This document shows, piece after piece, positions 33,801-45,572 of a DNA stretch of 64,000 bases. The notes beneath the pieces are model-generated. The model was given only the letters and a program-made list of their open reading frames with translations. It made no database searches and was not told where the DNA came from. The DNA lies in assembly GCF_000090795.2 (NCBI RefSeq), contig NW_003546248.1, forward strand, positions 45,009 to 109,008, written 5' to 3'. The translations under genes and the position numbers were made by a program. This DNA is from Amphimedon queenslandica. Taxonomy: Eukaryota > Porifera > Demospongiae > Haplosclerida > Niphatidae. Each line of letters begins with the position of its first letter. The first letter of the stretch is position 1.

Positions 33801-36800
33801 GAGCAACTTGAGTAAAGTACAATTATAACACACTTACCATGATGGCTCCTGCTCTCAAATGAGACTCTTTTGATCTTAGGAGGTACCGCCCACAGTGCTC
33901 AATCAATGTACAAGCCAATTCAACGTTGTGATGCGTAAAATCTTGTAGAGTTCTCTGAAAAAAAATTAAAAATAAATAGATTCAATAATAATAATAGGAT
34001 GACAATGGAACTAAAATTTGTTTAGAAAGTTCTTACTGTTATGCATCTCATTGCCTCGGGCTTTGGAAACAACCCAAACTTTGTTAATTCAGCTACAATA
34101 AAACAAATAATAATAATTATCATTTATAAAAGATTCGTTCTTATTTTACCAATATAACGGGCATTTTTGATTTTAGTGTACACATGAATTTGGTCTTTCT
34201 TTCTAAGTTGAAACTTGAAATCTCTATTTAACATATCCATGACTAATTCTGGTACATCAGGAAGACAAGGATTGATCGTGACCAAGAGACGAGAATAAAA
34301 CGGTATAAGATCCATTCTACAGTAGTATAACTCAATAAAACTCAGTACAACACAGTAAAACTTCAGTATAACTCAGTAAAACTCAGTACAACACAGTAAA
34401 ACTTCAGTATAACTCAGTAAAACACTGTTTATTGTACCTGTTCTTGTCTACGTTGAATAGAACTTTGGCCAATTTAACCCGATTGATTTTCGAATTTATC
34501 AAACAAAACTCGACAGCAAACTAAGAAAAAAAGAAATAAAATGAAGTCTTCTAGCTCTAGCCTCTCACCTCATCAACGAATTTCTTGTTCATCATGTTTG
34601 GTAGCTTCAGAGCTAACTCATCAAATTTACTAACATCAGTAGATAGACCACTCCCACTAGACTCATCAACCGGCCCAATAGTGACATGGGAAACAGAATC
34701 TATAAAAAGATAATAAATAAAATTACTCATCAACATGCATAGCATATGTACAGTATAATGCCTACTATCATAGTTTTACCCTTTATTAATCACTATATTA
34801 TAATGTACATGTAGTTCTAATTTAGCTTTTAAATGATCCTTTGTTAAATATCAGTCATTCTTCCCTTCCCTCTCCCTCCAATAATATCATACCTTCTCCA
34901 TCATCACCAGTGGCCCCACCCTCTTCCTCATACTCTTCCTGATCATCAGACGATTGCTCCTCTGTCTCTTTTATTAACTCCTCCAATATAATCTGACGGG
35001 CTATTGAATAAATAATTAGTAAATAACACTAGTATAATGCATAATATTCTCTGTACCTTTTTCATCACCCTCTTCTCCTCCTTCACACTCTCCCTCTCCC
35101 TCTCCTCCTTCCCCCTCTCCCTCTCCCCCTATGCCTCCCGCTCCCCCTTCTCCTGTATCTCCTTCTGATACATCTGAAGACTCAGAGACATTATTTCCTT
35201 TTCTCTTACTATCAATGCCTTCGAATAATATCTAAGGATATACATAAAGCAAAAGTATATTCATTATAAAAGGGAGGGAGAGGTACATGAGCATGTGTGA
35301 ACTCACAGCTGGTATATGAGGTTTAATGTCAGTGATGTCTTCATAAAACGATCTCTGCTCTTCATCTTCCCAGAGAGACGAGGTACTAAACTCATTCTAA
35401 ATGTAAACCAAAAATAAATATACATGTACATGTACATGTAAATACATGTACATGTACATGACTACATGTATAATACACTCAAGTTATAAGCAAAATTTCA
35501 ATGAAAGCGGTAGATCATTTAGCACCACCTCCTCTTTTTTTTATTTTATTCAATTCTTCTTAAGTTGTGGCTGTTCAAAGAAATATGTCAAATTTTAGCC
35601 AAATTAAAAGTTTGGGCCAATTCTGATTTCAAATTTTAGAGTTGAGTGCCAGAAAAAAGTACATGTACATGCATGTACATGTACATGTACTTACATCAGA
35701 AGAGAAAGATGGTAACTGAAGATCAATAGAAGATGATTGAAAGGTCTCGGGCAGGACAGTATCTTCAGGTAAGTCAGGAAAATCTTGATCCAAAACATCC
35801 TAAAAAACAACATAGTAAAACTCAGTACATCTCAATAAACTAAGACTTTACTGATAGCGTGGAGATGCTAGTCACAAGTTTCTCATAATTTTTCTGAGCT
35901 TTTTCATTCTCTTCTTCTCGCTCTGATGACAATTCTCCTTTACTCTGAGAGAAATAAAGGAGAATTATACTTAAAAACATATGGTAGTTTTCCTAGATGC
36001 CACTTTACTTGCATAATCTGAATGTTCCTCCTGGCTCTTCTGTGCATCTCTTTGTGTTGAGATATCAGATATCTTTTAACAGTATCGTAATACCCAAGCA
36101 ACAATGAACGAAACATTCCTTGCTGATCATCACTTAAGAACTAATAAATAAAAAACATATACACTTATCATTTTTTTCCTCCCTCTCTCTCCTTACTCTT
36201 GTCTGAGGTGATTCCAGTCCATACTTAGTTAATAATAATTTGTTTTTTCGAGGCATAAAACCAGCAATATCCTCGGCTAGATGTCTTGAAAACCCGACTA
36301 TCACAGGTAAGTAGGTGTGGTCTGGCTCTTTTTTATCGGCAGTTACAACTTCCGTTAGCATTTCCATCAATAAAGCAACTCCAATATCTTGATCAATGAC
36401 CCCAGCTATGAGAAGCTAAGAAATAATGAACATTAGAATTTAGTTTTAGTAAATTTAGTTAACAAGCATTATTGTAATACTTACATGTACAAGTATTAAA
36501 ATTACATATGTTTTCTCTCTCTCTCTCTCTCTCTCTTACCTCTCCAGTAAGCCTCAGTCCTAATCTGTACTTAGTTGAATTTGCATTCTAAAAAAAGAAA
36601 TGTTACCACTTATCAACATTCATGGGCCATTCATTGATATTGCTTACTTTCTCGTCTGAGTTGCTTTTTTCAATCTTTCCCGAATAAATCTTTTGTAGTA
36701 GGTCCAACAAGTGGTCAGAGAACTCGTCATAGCGGCAATGAATCAACGAGCATATGTGAACTGCACAGCTGACATCTGATAGCTAAAAGTAAAAATAAAA

Positions 36801-37516
36801 TTATACAGTACCACGTTTGTTTAGAATAATAATAATAATAAATAATTTTAATAATAATTAATAATAATAATTAAACTTACTTTCATTTTTGCTTCTGCAA
36901 TACTTGTTGCCTGATGTACATAACATGTTAAGTGGGTGTGGCAGTTAATGTCAAGTGACTTACGGCTTCAGTTAAGTACTTGGTAAGGTTGAGTTTTTTA
37001 AACTCTGCAACGAGAGACTCTCGTTTGGCCTCAGAGAGATCTTTCTAAAAAGAGAGGGGAGTTTCATTATATAGTATAATTATCTTGTTACTAGTTTCTT
37101 TGAAAAGGCAGTGTTCTTCTTTATGCTCCCATCACCTCGTCTTAGCTCATCTTCATCCGGTCGATTATCTAAAAGTCAAATAAAACGCTATATCTCATTA
37201 AAGGTGGCCCATACCAAATGATTAATTGCCCATTACGTGTACTTCTTGTACTTAGCTAAAATGTTCTGACCTGAGGCATGTAAGTTCTTTTCTCTAATGT
37301 CTCTCTTCTGTTCAGCTTTAGTTTCTAGTTCTGCTAACAATTTCAGAGCCTCTTCCTGTGTGTAGCAAGGGATGAAGGTAAAGGATGAAATCCTCTTACT
37401 CTTTCTTCCTCTGAGACACGGGGCTCTTCTTCATCTTCTTCTTTGACAGAGGTGTCCTGTTAAGAGAGAGAAAGAGACTAAGAAAGATAAATTTACAACC
37501 TCACCCCAGAAGCCAT
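27870..37516 (-). CDS. UPF2: UPF2, nonsense-mediated decay factor
   Basis: Thirty-three exons from MASG (37516-37505) to the stop at 27870-27872 sum to 3552 nt, 1183 residues (human: 1272). UPF2 bridges UPF1 to UPF3 on exon-junction complexes in NMD. Three MIF4G regions are visible: MIF4G 1 with NTAFSKKL and LNLTKYLTEA; MIF4G 2 with MDLIPFYSRLLVTINPCLPD and ACTLIEHCGRYL; MIF4G 3 with IWRVKFSNVHCVADILSGL and SSKRKLDSF. An acidic linker (EESDDEDERGF) follows. The UPF1-binding part (MKFTVLMKKGNKPQL) is present, but the usual Arg-rich end is replaced by a His/Pro tail (QPPQHHPAWNPQHHHGN). Between two exons near 28736 and 30367 lies 1.6 kb of 177-bp repeats. The start is supported by the short conserved exon phase and a 377-bp divergent promoter space. 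Confidence 0.96.
28785..30295. repeat. Tandem ~177-bp repeat array (family B), copy 2, with two alternating subtypes
   Basis: Eight to nine units, with landmarks near 28869, 29046, 29226, 29405, 29578, 29757, 29934 and 30110. Units alternate between a type with ttcgagttatgagcattttt and a type with caagttacaaccattttaag, giving a higher-order period near 355 bp. It fills a UPF2 intron. Confidence 0.93.
31200..31350 (+). repeat. (GAGA)n/(GGGA)n simple repeat in UPF2 intron
   Basis: Purine-rich run between UPF2 exons 31505-31359 and 31139-31003. It supplies the polypyrimidine context on the minus strand and is missing from the duplicate. Confidence 0.9.
31859..32367. mobile_element. hAT-type MITE with 8-bp target duplication
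   Basis: A 509-bp element in a UPF2 intron. The ends are CAGGCTTGGGGCGA and its inverse, and the flanks are ATGCATGT at 31851-31858 and again at 32368-32375. An 8-bp target duplication and CAG-starting TIRs are diagnostic of hAT transposons. The interior is made of AAGTACTTAAGTACT-type motifs without an ORF. Confidence 0.93.
32948..33134. mobile_element. MITE (family C) in UPF2 intron
   Basis: About 187 bp. The left end GGGAAATATTGGAGGGAGTT and the right-end inverse (GGGAAATTTTGGAGGGAATT) match over about 35 bp, continuing AAATTTGGCGAATT. A second member is at 59299-59475. Confidence 0.8.
33640..33835. repeat. Dispersed family A repeat, single unit
   Basis: Contains tattaaaatggagaattttc, gagaccatgtactatcatag and agtacagggactttgaccag. 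It lies in a UPF2 intron. Confidence 0.75.
35405..35465. repeat. TACATG-type simple repeat
   Basis: A run of overlapping TACATGTA palindromes in a UPF2 intron, one of many such runs in the window. Confidence 0.85.
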
Positions 37517-37892
37517 CTTGGATTTGCCACACCTCTCTAGTTATTATACCACACTCCTTCATTAATAACTAGGTCTGCATCCCGCGCCTTTTTTTGCGCA
37601 TGCGCAGTAGATAGGCTCTAGATAGATACTTTATAACTGAAGTAATAACTTTATTGATATGGGGCGGGGCTAGCTAATTATTGAGCTCCTCCTATAATGG
37701 TTGCATCAACTTATGCAATTTTTTTCTCATTTTAGATATAAAGGAATGATTACAGCAGAGTACACAACCAAATCACTAAGAAGGAGGACACTGAAAAAGA
37801 TCATTTTGTTTAAAATAAGGTAAGTAGCCTGTATAATTCTCTCCTACCTATCAATGATTGTCATATTTTCAGTAGCTAGTCTCAAATGCATC
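37517..37892. promoter_or_regulatory. Divergent promoter region, UPF2 / HEAT-repeat gene
   Basis: 376 bp between start codons. It includes a GC-richer core (cgcgcctttttttgcgcatg near 37580-37600, ending in an NRF1-like GCGCATGCGC). On the plus side a non-coding first exon appears to end at AAATAAG / GTAAGTAG (37819), and its intron ends at CAG 37872. Confidence 0.55.
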
Positions 37893-38225
37893 ATGTCTGA
37901 TGAGAGTTTCCACGAGTACATTCAACGTACATACCACTCTGACCCACGGAAGAGACGCCAGGCACTTAAAGACTTGTGTCCGTGTCACGTAAGAGCAGAC
38001 ATACCGTTGCTTTGGGATAGGATCTTTGAGTGTTTGAACGATGAAGATGGTCTTGTACGAGACCAGGCCTTACATGCACTGGGGGACGGTTCACCAGCTC
38101 ATTTAGAGGAGAGGATTGTGGAGGCAATAGAGAGATTGTATAACGATCCTCACCCTGACGTGAAGAGGAAGGCAAGGAGGATGCTAAACTCTTATAGGAG
38201 GACAGGGAAATGGAACGTACTGTGA
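37893..38225 (+). CDS. Small HEAT-repeat protein
   Basis: A single coding exon of 110 residues beginning MSDESFHEYIQRTYHSDPRK. An in-frame upstream extension would begin inside the 5' intron, so this ATG, 21 bp after a CAG acceptor, is preferred. Two or three HEAT-like helical hairpins are visible: LWDRIFECLNDEDGLVRDQA and LYNDPHPDVKRKARRML. The protein is too small to be a scaffold by itself. No specific orthologue recognised; it could act as an adaptor, but function is unknown. Confidence 0.8.
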   Translation: MSDESFHEYIQRTYHSDPRKRRQALKDLCPCHVRADIPLLWDRIFECLNDEDGLVRDQALHALGDGSPAHLEERIVEAIERLYNDPHPDVKRKARRMLNSYRRTGKWNVL

Positions 38226-38692
38226 TTTGACATAATTGTTTGAAATTCATTGACATTGTTCCAATTATTAATTTTTTAATGAATATGTTTAGCAGTGCAC
38301 AGTAATAATGATGACGATAAAACGAGAAAGAATTAATCAAATACATTTAAAATAAGCACTGTAGTTGTATTATATTGATTAAAACAATTATAATTATGCT
38401 AAGTAGTTGTTTATCAATACAAGTGCTAATCTGAGTAAACAGCTAAGCTTGTAATGACGTCATGTGACGTAATAGATAAGCTGTCGGCGTCACGTCACAA
38501 ACGATATTCCAATGTTATAAAGATCACGCTGTCGGTCTGGGTTAGTGTTTGGTCTCTCTCTCTTTGTTTAGCTAGAGTTAGAAGGCTCTACATAGACCTA
38601 CTTATAGGTACTAACCTGTATTGAGTCTTTTGTAAACATAAGATATCAGCTTTCCTTTTCCTCTCCCGATTCCCTGACGGTGCCTTGTTGAG
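38226..38692. other. Intergenic region, HEAT gene to PKA RII
   Basis: 467 bp. It contains TGACGTCA/TGACGTAA-type motifs (tgacgtcatgtgacgtaa near 38454-38471), which fit CRE/ATF binding sites and would suit a PKA subunit promoter. No gene seen. Confidence 0.5.
38454..38471 (+). promoter_or_regulatory. CRE-like TGACGTCA/TGACGTAA motifs upstream of PKA RII
   Basis: TGACGTCATGTGACGTAA: a perfect CRE palindrome followed by a half-site variant, 222 bp upstream of the PKA regulatory subunit start codon. CREB-type binding is inference from the motif. Confidence 0.55.
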
Positions 38693-41149
38693 ATGAGCAC
38701 TAAGCTTACCACTACAGGTGCTACAATCCCTCCCGGTCTCACGGAGCTACTGGAAGAATTTGCTGTCACTGTCCTACGCGAGCATCCGACTGACCTAGTC
38801 TCCTTTGCCGCCTCATACTTTACCAACCTGAGAGAAGAGAACGCCCGGAACAGCTCCTCCTCTCAAAAAGGTTCGCAACGTGCTGGACCGGCCCCCAACT
38901 CTGAAGAAAACCAAATGGAGTCTGAAAGCATGGCCACTGACACTCCAGCACCGAGAGAGATGGGGGAAAATGGTACTAGTGCCCCCTTACTACATCATGA
39001 TATATTCATTGACACATGTGTTTATTTTCTCTACCTCTCCTTCCCTCCCTCTTTCTCTCTCTCTTTCTGCCTCTTTTCTCTCTAGATTCTGATGACGATG
39101 ACTTGCCATCTGATGATTACAGAACTGCCATGGCTTACAGGCGTCGCTCTGTCTTTGCCGAAGCATATGTACCAGGAGGCGATGAGGAAACTGATAAAGT
39201 AAAATTAACGCATGGTGTGATAGACCTACATTGTTTCGCTCCCTCCTCCTCCCCCTTCTCTCTAATTTTCTTGTCTCTTTCTGTAGATTGTTCATCCAAA
39301 AACTGATGAACAAAGGCGCCGACTTGTTGAAGCTGTCAAGAAAATATTTCTCTTCAAGTCCTTAGATCAAGTGTGTCATATGTACTGGTTTTCTTCCTTC
39401 CCTCTCTCTCCATCATCTCTCTTCTTCCCTTTCCTTTGCTCCTGTTCCTTGTATCAATGCTATTATTATTGATAAGAGTTATGTAAATTGGTTGACAGAG
39501 TGGGGCAGGTGTGATTACTCCTTGTCTCCCCCTCTCTTCCTTTCTCTCTTATCTCCTTCTCTTCCTCCATTTTTCCCTCTCTTTTAGGAGCAGCTCAATG
39601 AAGTTCTTGATGCCATGTTTGAGAAAGAGGTGAATATAGTCCTAATAAAGAATAATAATCAGTACTTGAATTAATGACACAAACAATAATTTAAAAATAA
39701 TTTAACGCCTCTTCTAATGCCTCTTTTTTTCTCTCCTCTCTCTCTCTCAGGTTGTTCCAGGAGAGAAGATCATTGAGCAAGGCGATGATGGCGACAATTT
39801 CTATGTCATTGATAGGTATGTGTGACCCCATTCCTCATTGTATGGGGCAATGGCTAATGATTAGGGAGTATGCTTATGTTAAACAGTGGTTGCATGCATA
39901 TGTGTGTCTGTCTGCATGTTTATAACTACCTTTATTTCCCAATAGTGGACAGTATGATTGTCTACAGACACAACAAAGCGGTGGAGAGCCTAAATTGGTA
40001 TGACATCATCAAAATGGAATTTACACTCTTCATATGCCTGTATCTATAGGTGTTCCAGTATGATGGCCAGGGATTCTTTGGCGAGTTGGCTTTGATGTAC
40101 AATACCCCTAGGTAATGTGTTAAAACAGCTACATGTCACTATTTCTCTGTCACGTACAATAATTCATTTTTAACTTCTATGCTTCTCCAGGGCTGCTACC
40201 GTTATTGCTACAACTCCTGGCACAATTTGGGGACTAGACCGTAAGACATTCAAGAGGATCCTTTGTGAATCCACCAGCAAGAAGGTAGAGAAATATGTGT
40301 GTCCCCAACTCTCCTTTATTTTGTGTCTTTTTATTTTATGTAGCGCTCAACTTATAAGCAGTTTCTTGAATCTGTTCCTATGTTGACATCATTAGAAGTT
40401 AGCCTCTCTTGCTCTTTTTAATTTGATTTGTCTTTTATCTGTTTGTTTAGCCATATGAGTTGCTCAATCTTGCTGATGCACTTGAAAGGAAGTATTATTC
40501 TAATGGCGATTGTATCATCAAAGAGGTATGTAATGTTGTTGTCATCCCCTTTCATTTATGTCATCAATCATCCATTATTCCTTTTCATCTTTCTTACATG
40601 TAAATAAAATGTATCCCTATCTCTGTACACACACACAGGGTGATGCAGCTGATAGTTTCTACATTGTTGAGAATGGCAATGTTGAAATTACAAGAGAAGA
40701 TACTGTAAGTAAAAAAATACAGTATCAAATATTCAATGTACCTTTTCCTTTCTCCATATAGTCTGGTAAGAAGGTATTCCTTAACTCATGTACCAGAGGC
40801 CAGTACTTTGGAGGTAAATGATTATATTAAAGCAAACTAATGTAATAATTCTTTCTCTCTCTCTCCCACTCCCTCCCCTTCTCTCTGTCTTCTTAGAACT
40901 GGCCCTGCTGACACATAAGCCCAGAGCTGCTTCAGTTCATGCAAAAGGAGATGTTGTTTGTGCTGGTAATGAAACCTTACTGCCTGTCAATTCATTGTTC
41001 ACATTTTGTCCTTTTTAGCACTTGACGTGGGTGCATTTGAGCGCCTTCTAGGGCCTTGCATTGACCTCATGAGACGAAATATCTCCAACTATGAGGAACA
41101 GCTGGTTCAGCTTTTTGGAGAATCGTTTGACATATCCGATGCCAGGTAA
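38693..41149 (+). CDS. PRKAR2: cAMP-dependent protein kinase type II regulatory subunit
   Basis: Fourteen exons (first 38693-38972, last 41019-41149) sum to 412 residues, the normal length for RII. The protein holds PKA catalytic subunits inactive until cAMP binds. Seen in order: the N-terminal dimerisation/docking helix bundle ([20 protein letters not shown]), an acidic linker, the inhibitor site [11 protein letters not shown] (RRRSV with a phosphorylatable Ser, so type II), and two cyclic-nucleotide-binding domains, each with its phosphate-binding cassette ([17 protein letters not shown] and [17 protein letters not shown]). Both cassettes keep the Glu and Arg that contact cAMP. Confidence 0.97.
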
Positions 41150-41634
41150 AGAGCAGGTGCTGTCCATCTCCCCTTCGCTCCTTTGTGCACTCTCACACAA
41201 GAAAACAAACTGGATATTATTATTAATAGTAGTCATTATAATTATTTAAATAATATTATCAGATGGGTTATTGTTAAGAATGGTTCTCATTGCCTTCTTC
41301 TTTTGATGTACCACTTATCAATAATAATATTATAGTTGTTGTTATTATTAATTTATCTCTCATTGTGTTACATATTTTCAAGTCCTTAAAGTTTTTCTTT
41401 GTTTTTGTGCGTGTGTGTTTGTTGTAGTGTATGATTAATGTAGAACAAAAGGATTTTATTGTTTCAAAATAATAACGAAAAATTAGAAATTTATTATCAC
41501 GGAAGAGGAATAGAAAGAGAATCAAGCTGCTAAGATAATTATTATAAATTAAGTGATAATGTCAATAGTATCACAAGAGACCCGTGCATGACAATCACAT
41601 GACAAAGACACAGAGGGAGATAAGAAAAAGAAAA
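41150..41634. other. Convergent intergenic region, PKA RII / EGF-like gene
   Basis: 485 bp of AT-rich sequence with the 3' ends of both genes. Nothing else supported. Confidence 0.5.
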
Positions 41635-42667
41635 CTAGACATTTACTGTCACTTTAGCTGTGCTCCCATCACTCTCGTCTATAATCAGTGTAGCACGATA
41701 GTCGCCATCTTTAACGTCTGTTTTGATTGCATTTATTGCATTATCATAATCTGAGCTCCCTTGATTCAGAACAGTGAAAGAAAACTGTTCGAAAAGAGCC
41801 TTAAATAAAGCAAAAAATAAAGATTAAATGCACTTACTCTTGCTAGCTGTCTTGCCCCTACATCACTTCTGTCAATTATTGTCAGTTTTGCACTGTCTTC
41901 TTGTACTACTGCATCTGTGGATGACTATAAATGCAAAGGCAGTGTATGATTGATACAATAATTCTATAAATTTTATACTTTCAAAAGACTTGCTGCAAGC
42001 TGTCTTAGTTTTGTCTGAGCTGGTTGAGGTACTTCACCACCATAAGAATTTAAACTTGTGCCCTGTAATAGAAACATTATTATGGAACGAGATTCATTAA
42101 TGTTGTAAAATTAATAATTATTATTCATTACTTTATCAATAGCTGCAGTATAATCAAGGAAACACTGGAATCCATTAGTTCCATTAGTACCTGTATTTTT
42201 GCAATAATGAAAAATAATTCAACAAGAAGTTTTACAACATACTTGAATCGCACGTAGCTCCTGTCCAGCACTTGTTACAGACGCAAGTTCCATTTACAGC
42301 ATTGCATGAACTCACGCGACCAGCACCACAATTATCTGCACAAGTCTGACTGCACCCCATACCCCAATAACCAATAGGACAAGCTACGAATAAATATTAT
42401 CGTTATTTTTTAACTAATAATTGTTTTCAACTGACCTTCACAGTGATAACCATTGACCAGTCTGCTGCCTGGAGAGCACCAGCAATAAGGCATGTTAGTT
42501 GTGTTGCTGATTCTGCACTGGCCACCACCAGTGCAAACTATATCATCACAGGTTTGCATCCTTCCTGAGCCACTTGCAATTATGTCATCAGTGTCATTGG
42601 TGGAATTTTGAGCTGATGTGCAAGCAACTAGAGCCAATGCTGCAAATACAAAGAGGAGATCCTTCAT
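41635..42667 (-). CDS. Secreted EGF-like cysteine-rich protein
   Basis: Six exons (42667-42436, 42383-42243, 42190-42132, 42062-41979, 41924-41838, 41799-41635) give 255 residues. The N-terminus MKDLLFVFAALALVACTSAQ is a signal peptide. Two cysteine-rich modules follow: CDDIVCTGGGQCRI...CWCSPG, EGF-like, and YWGMGCSQTCADNCGAGRVS...CVCNKCWTG, like the EGF/laminin-type repeats of MEGF proteins. The C-terminal 120 residues lack cysteine and resemble an alpha/beta domain (DSAKLTIIDRSDVGARQLAR). Probably extracellular or cell-surface associated; no membrane anchor is seen. No orthologue recognised. Confidence 0.85.
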
Positions 42668-43023
42668 GGTAACGCCCCCTTATCCTCTTGTGATTTCGAA
42701 TTATTTGAAGCAAAACTGCAACTGAAGGAAGCTGCAATAGAAGACTGTGCAGGAGAGCCTTTTCGTGCACTTGCTCTAACAGTCTTTGTGAGTTACTGGA
42801 GTGTAGACTGGAGGAATAGGGCGGCAAAGTAAAGGGAGAGCTCGCCTATTTTTCTGCACGTTGCTATGGTGAATTAGAATAACAGAGGCAGTCCCGGGAA
42901 AAACAAAGCTAATTTCATTATTCATTGATTATTCATCGATTATCTATGAATAATTAATCACCAACGTGCTCTTGGTTTAGGATCCGTGTATATTAAGACT
43001 ATTTTAAGGGTTTTCAGAGCATC
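42668..43023. promoter_or_regulatory. Divergent promoter region, EGF-like gene / SNRPF
   Basis: 356 bp between start codons. No recognisable core element beyond position. Confidence 0.45.
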
Positions 43024-44868
43024 ATGGCTGTAAGTTAATGAAGCAAACCATTATAAAATGCTCACACTTGCTTTATTTTCTCTTTTAGGGAGTAATGCCT
43101 GTGAACCCCAAGCCATTTCTTAGTGGTTTGACTGGAAAGTCTGTAATCGTCAAACTCAAGTGGGGTATGGAGTACAAGGGATACCTTGTCTCTACTGATA
43201 GCTACATGAATGTACAGGTACGAACTGGGTGAGAGGTATTCTTAAAAGGGGTGTATCTTGAATGGTTGTGGGTGGGGCTAAATGGCTTGAGGTACTGGGT
43301 ACTAATATGGACAGAATTAAAGGAAGGTCTTGTCAAAAAGAGAGCAAAAAATTTGGTGCATGCGTATATAACTGAATTAAAAAAACAGAAACAGTAGGAT
43401 TCATGATTGATCGTGACAGAGTTTATTTTTAACCCTTTCTGCTACAGAAAATTTTGAATTAAATTTCTAAGTTTTTTGCTTATTACTATTCTTACCGGAG
43501 CCCTTTATAATAATTATTATCGTTATTATTATTATTATATCATTTTATAGCTTGCAAACACTGAAGAATATATAGATGGTTCTCTTACAGGAAACTTGGG
43601 TGAAGTTCTAATAAGGTATTATCATCTGCTAATTAGGGACTTTGGAGCAACTTTAAAAATTGAAAAAATTAGAACCAGCTTATACAACATCAAAATATGT
43701 TATGTATCAGAAAAAAATTTTCCCGGTCATTTTTGGCTGTGCTATACTAGTACAGCCTGGTTTTTGAGTAACTTGGAAAATTCTTTAAAAATCTAATTTT
43801 GATCAGTATTAGCTCAAACTTGCTACACAACATAAGAACATAGATTTATATCAGAAAAATTATAAAAATGAAGAATTCTCTCCTAGTCGTTTTTGGCAAT
43901 ATTTGGTCGAAGACCCTGTAATATAGTACAGGGACTTCGGTACGATTTTTAAGTAATTTGAAATTTTCATTAAAAAATCCAATTTTGATCGGATTTGGCT
44001 CAAACTTGCTACACAACATAAGAACATGTAATTGTATCAGAAAAACTTATAAAAATGGAGAATTCTCTCTGAGTCATTTTTAGCAAAATTTGGCCAAAGA
44101 CCCTGGTACTATAGTACAGGCACATTGGCTCGATTTTTGAGTAACTTGAAAAATTTGTAAAAAAATCCAATTTTGATCGGAATTAGTTCAAATTTGCTAC
44201 ACAACATGCGTGTGACACATACATGTTGTGTAGCAAATTTGAACTAATTCTGATCACAATTGGATTTTTTACTATATGTGTCAAAAATATTAAAATGGAC
44301 AATTCTTTTAGAGTCATTTTGGTAAAATTTCACTCAAGACCTTGTATGATTATAATACTACAGACACTTTGGCCCAATTTTTGAGTAAATATTGTACTAT
44401 AATTCTTTCATTTAGGCCACTCTAATTTGATTCCTTGTTTCCCATTACCCGCCCGCATAGGGCCACATCGCTATTCATTATTGCGGTTTTGCATTGATTA
44501 TACAAGCAATTTATACAGCTGATAATGAATAAATTTAATGAAAATGAACAAACTCGCCCGCCCGCATCAGGCCCGCCTCTGTAATGGGAAACTATGAATC
44601 TTATTGGAGTGGCCTTAATGTCAATGTATAATTATTATTATAACACTAAAATGATTTGTTTTAACTAAAATTATAACTAAAAGAAAAATGGTAATATGCA
44701 TGATGTGTTTTGAAGTACCATAATGAAAACTAAGATTAGATTTATGAAGTAAAACAACACAATATGTTAACTCCTATCTTTTTTCTTTGTTCTCTTTCCC
44801 CTAGATGTAACAATGTGCTCTATGTTAGAGGAATAGAAGATGAAGAGGAGGGGGAAATGCAAGAATGA
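43024..44868 (+). CDS. SNRPF: Small nuclear ribonucleoprotein Sm F
   Basis: Four exons, 43024-43029 (only ATG GCT), 43089-43217, 43551-43615 and 44805-44868, give 87 residues (human SmF: 86). SmF is one of seven Sm proteins ringed round U1, U2, U4 and U5 snRNAs. Sm1 ([28 protein letters not shown]) and Sm2 ([17 protein letters not shown]) are intact, with the acidic tail ending MQE. Intron 3 (1.2 kb) is unusually long for this gene and is filled with family A repeats and a MITE. Confidence 0.97.
43620..44400. repeat. Tandem family A repeats (~180 bp units) in SNRPF intron 3
   Basis: About four diverged units. Each has gaccctgtactatagtacag or a decayed form (near 43745, 43920, 44105 and 44345), followed by a ttttgatcggatttggctca-type box and a ctacacaacataagaacat box. 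Confidence 0.88.
44415..44614. mobile_element. MITE with GGCCACTC termini and TTA target duplication
   Basis: Exactly 200 bp in SNRPF intron 3. The TIRs match over about 34 bp with some mismatches (left GGCCACTCTAATTTGATTCC; right inverse GGCCACTCCAATAAGATTCA). TTA is at 44412-44414 and 44615-44617. PIF/Harbinger-like, as for the 993-1153 element but a different family. Confidence 0.85.
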
Positions 44869-45572
44869 GAAGAAAGGAAAGATGAAACAGACAGCTTTGT
44901 AATCCTTCTCATTGTTTTATTATTATCCTAGCAACAAAATCGTCTTTAGCCCATTCTATTGTCTCGCCCCGCCCCTTTGAAGGGTGCCTAACTTTTGCCT
45001 TGTATCTGCCATACAACTTACTAAGTAGAGGTGGCTGATATGATACACGATACCGTACTCATATCCAATGCCAGGCCTCCAATACCAAGTACTCACCAAA
45101 TCCTGGTATCGAGCTAGTAGAGTAGTGACCACACCTGCTTTGACATCATGATTCAAAATTTCTGGTATCACCACCTCTATTTTAAAGTGCATTTGCTAAT
45201 AGGGGAAACTTAACAATCAAAAAGATCATAGATGTCCCAGTAGTGTAACCTATCCAGAACAAAGCTTGCACTCAAAGTAGATCTATGGGTAATTAATCAT
45301 AGATATTAGAGTAATTATCTATGAATTATTAACACCATAGTGACCCTCCCCTTTGTAGATCCCTCATCTCATTTGAAACACAAATTCACTTCCAAGTGTA
45401 ACAACTCAAAATTGTTATTCAAATCACATGATATATTATTAAGCACAGAAATAAAATGATATTACAATACAAAGATCTGGTGTTAATCTTTTGATGGTTG
45501 GGGTGGCTTTGAAAAAAGCCGGTTGAAAAGAGAAAAGTGGGAAGAGATAAAAGGAGGAGTTTGTTAAACAGT
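44869..45572. other. Intergenic region, SNRPF / H2A (convergent)
   Basis: About 700 bp. Between about 44940 and 45200 is a repeat-like stretch (GGTATTGGAGGCCTGGCATT on the minus strand) that gives a spurious 78-codon frame. The H2A 3' stem-loop is at 45505-45520. No other gene. Confidence 0.5.
45505..45520 (-). terminator. Histone mRNA 3' stem-loop for H2A
   Basis: On the minus strand GGCTTTTTTCAAAGCC, 53 nt after the H2A stop codon: a 6-bp stem GGCTTT/AAAGCC with a TTTC loop. This fits the metazoan replication-dependent histone processing signal bound by SLBP. A purine-rich AAAAGA follows about 11 nt later, where a U7-binding element belongs. Confidence 0.93.

Noticed and set aside
44956-45192. 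78-codon open frame on the minus strand (LARYQDLVSTWYWRPGIG)
   Set aside because: It lies in a repeat-like stretch in a convergent intergenic region, has no splice partners and matches no family. Treated as chance.
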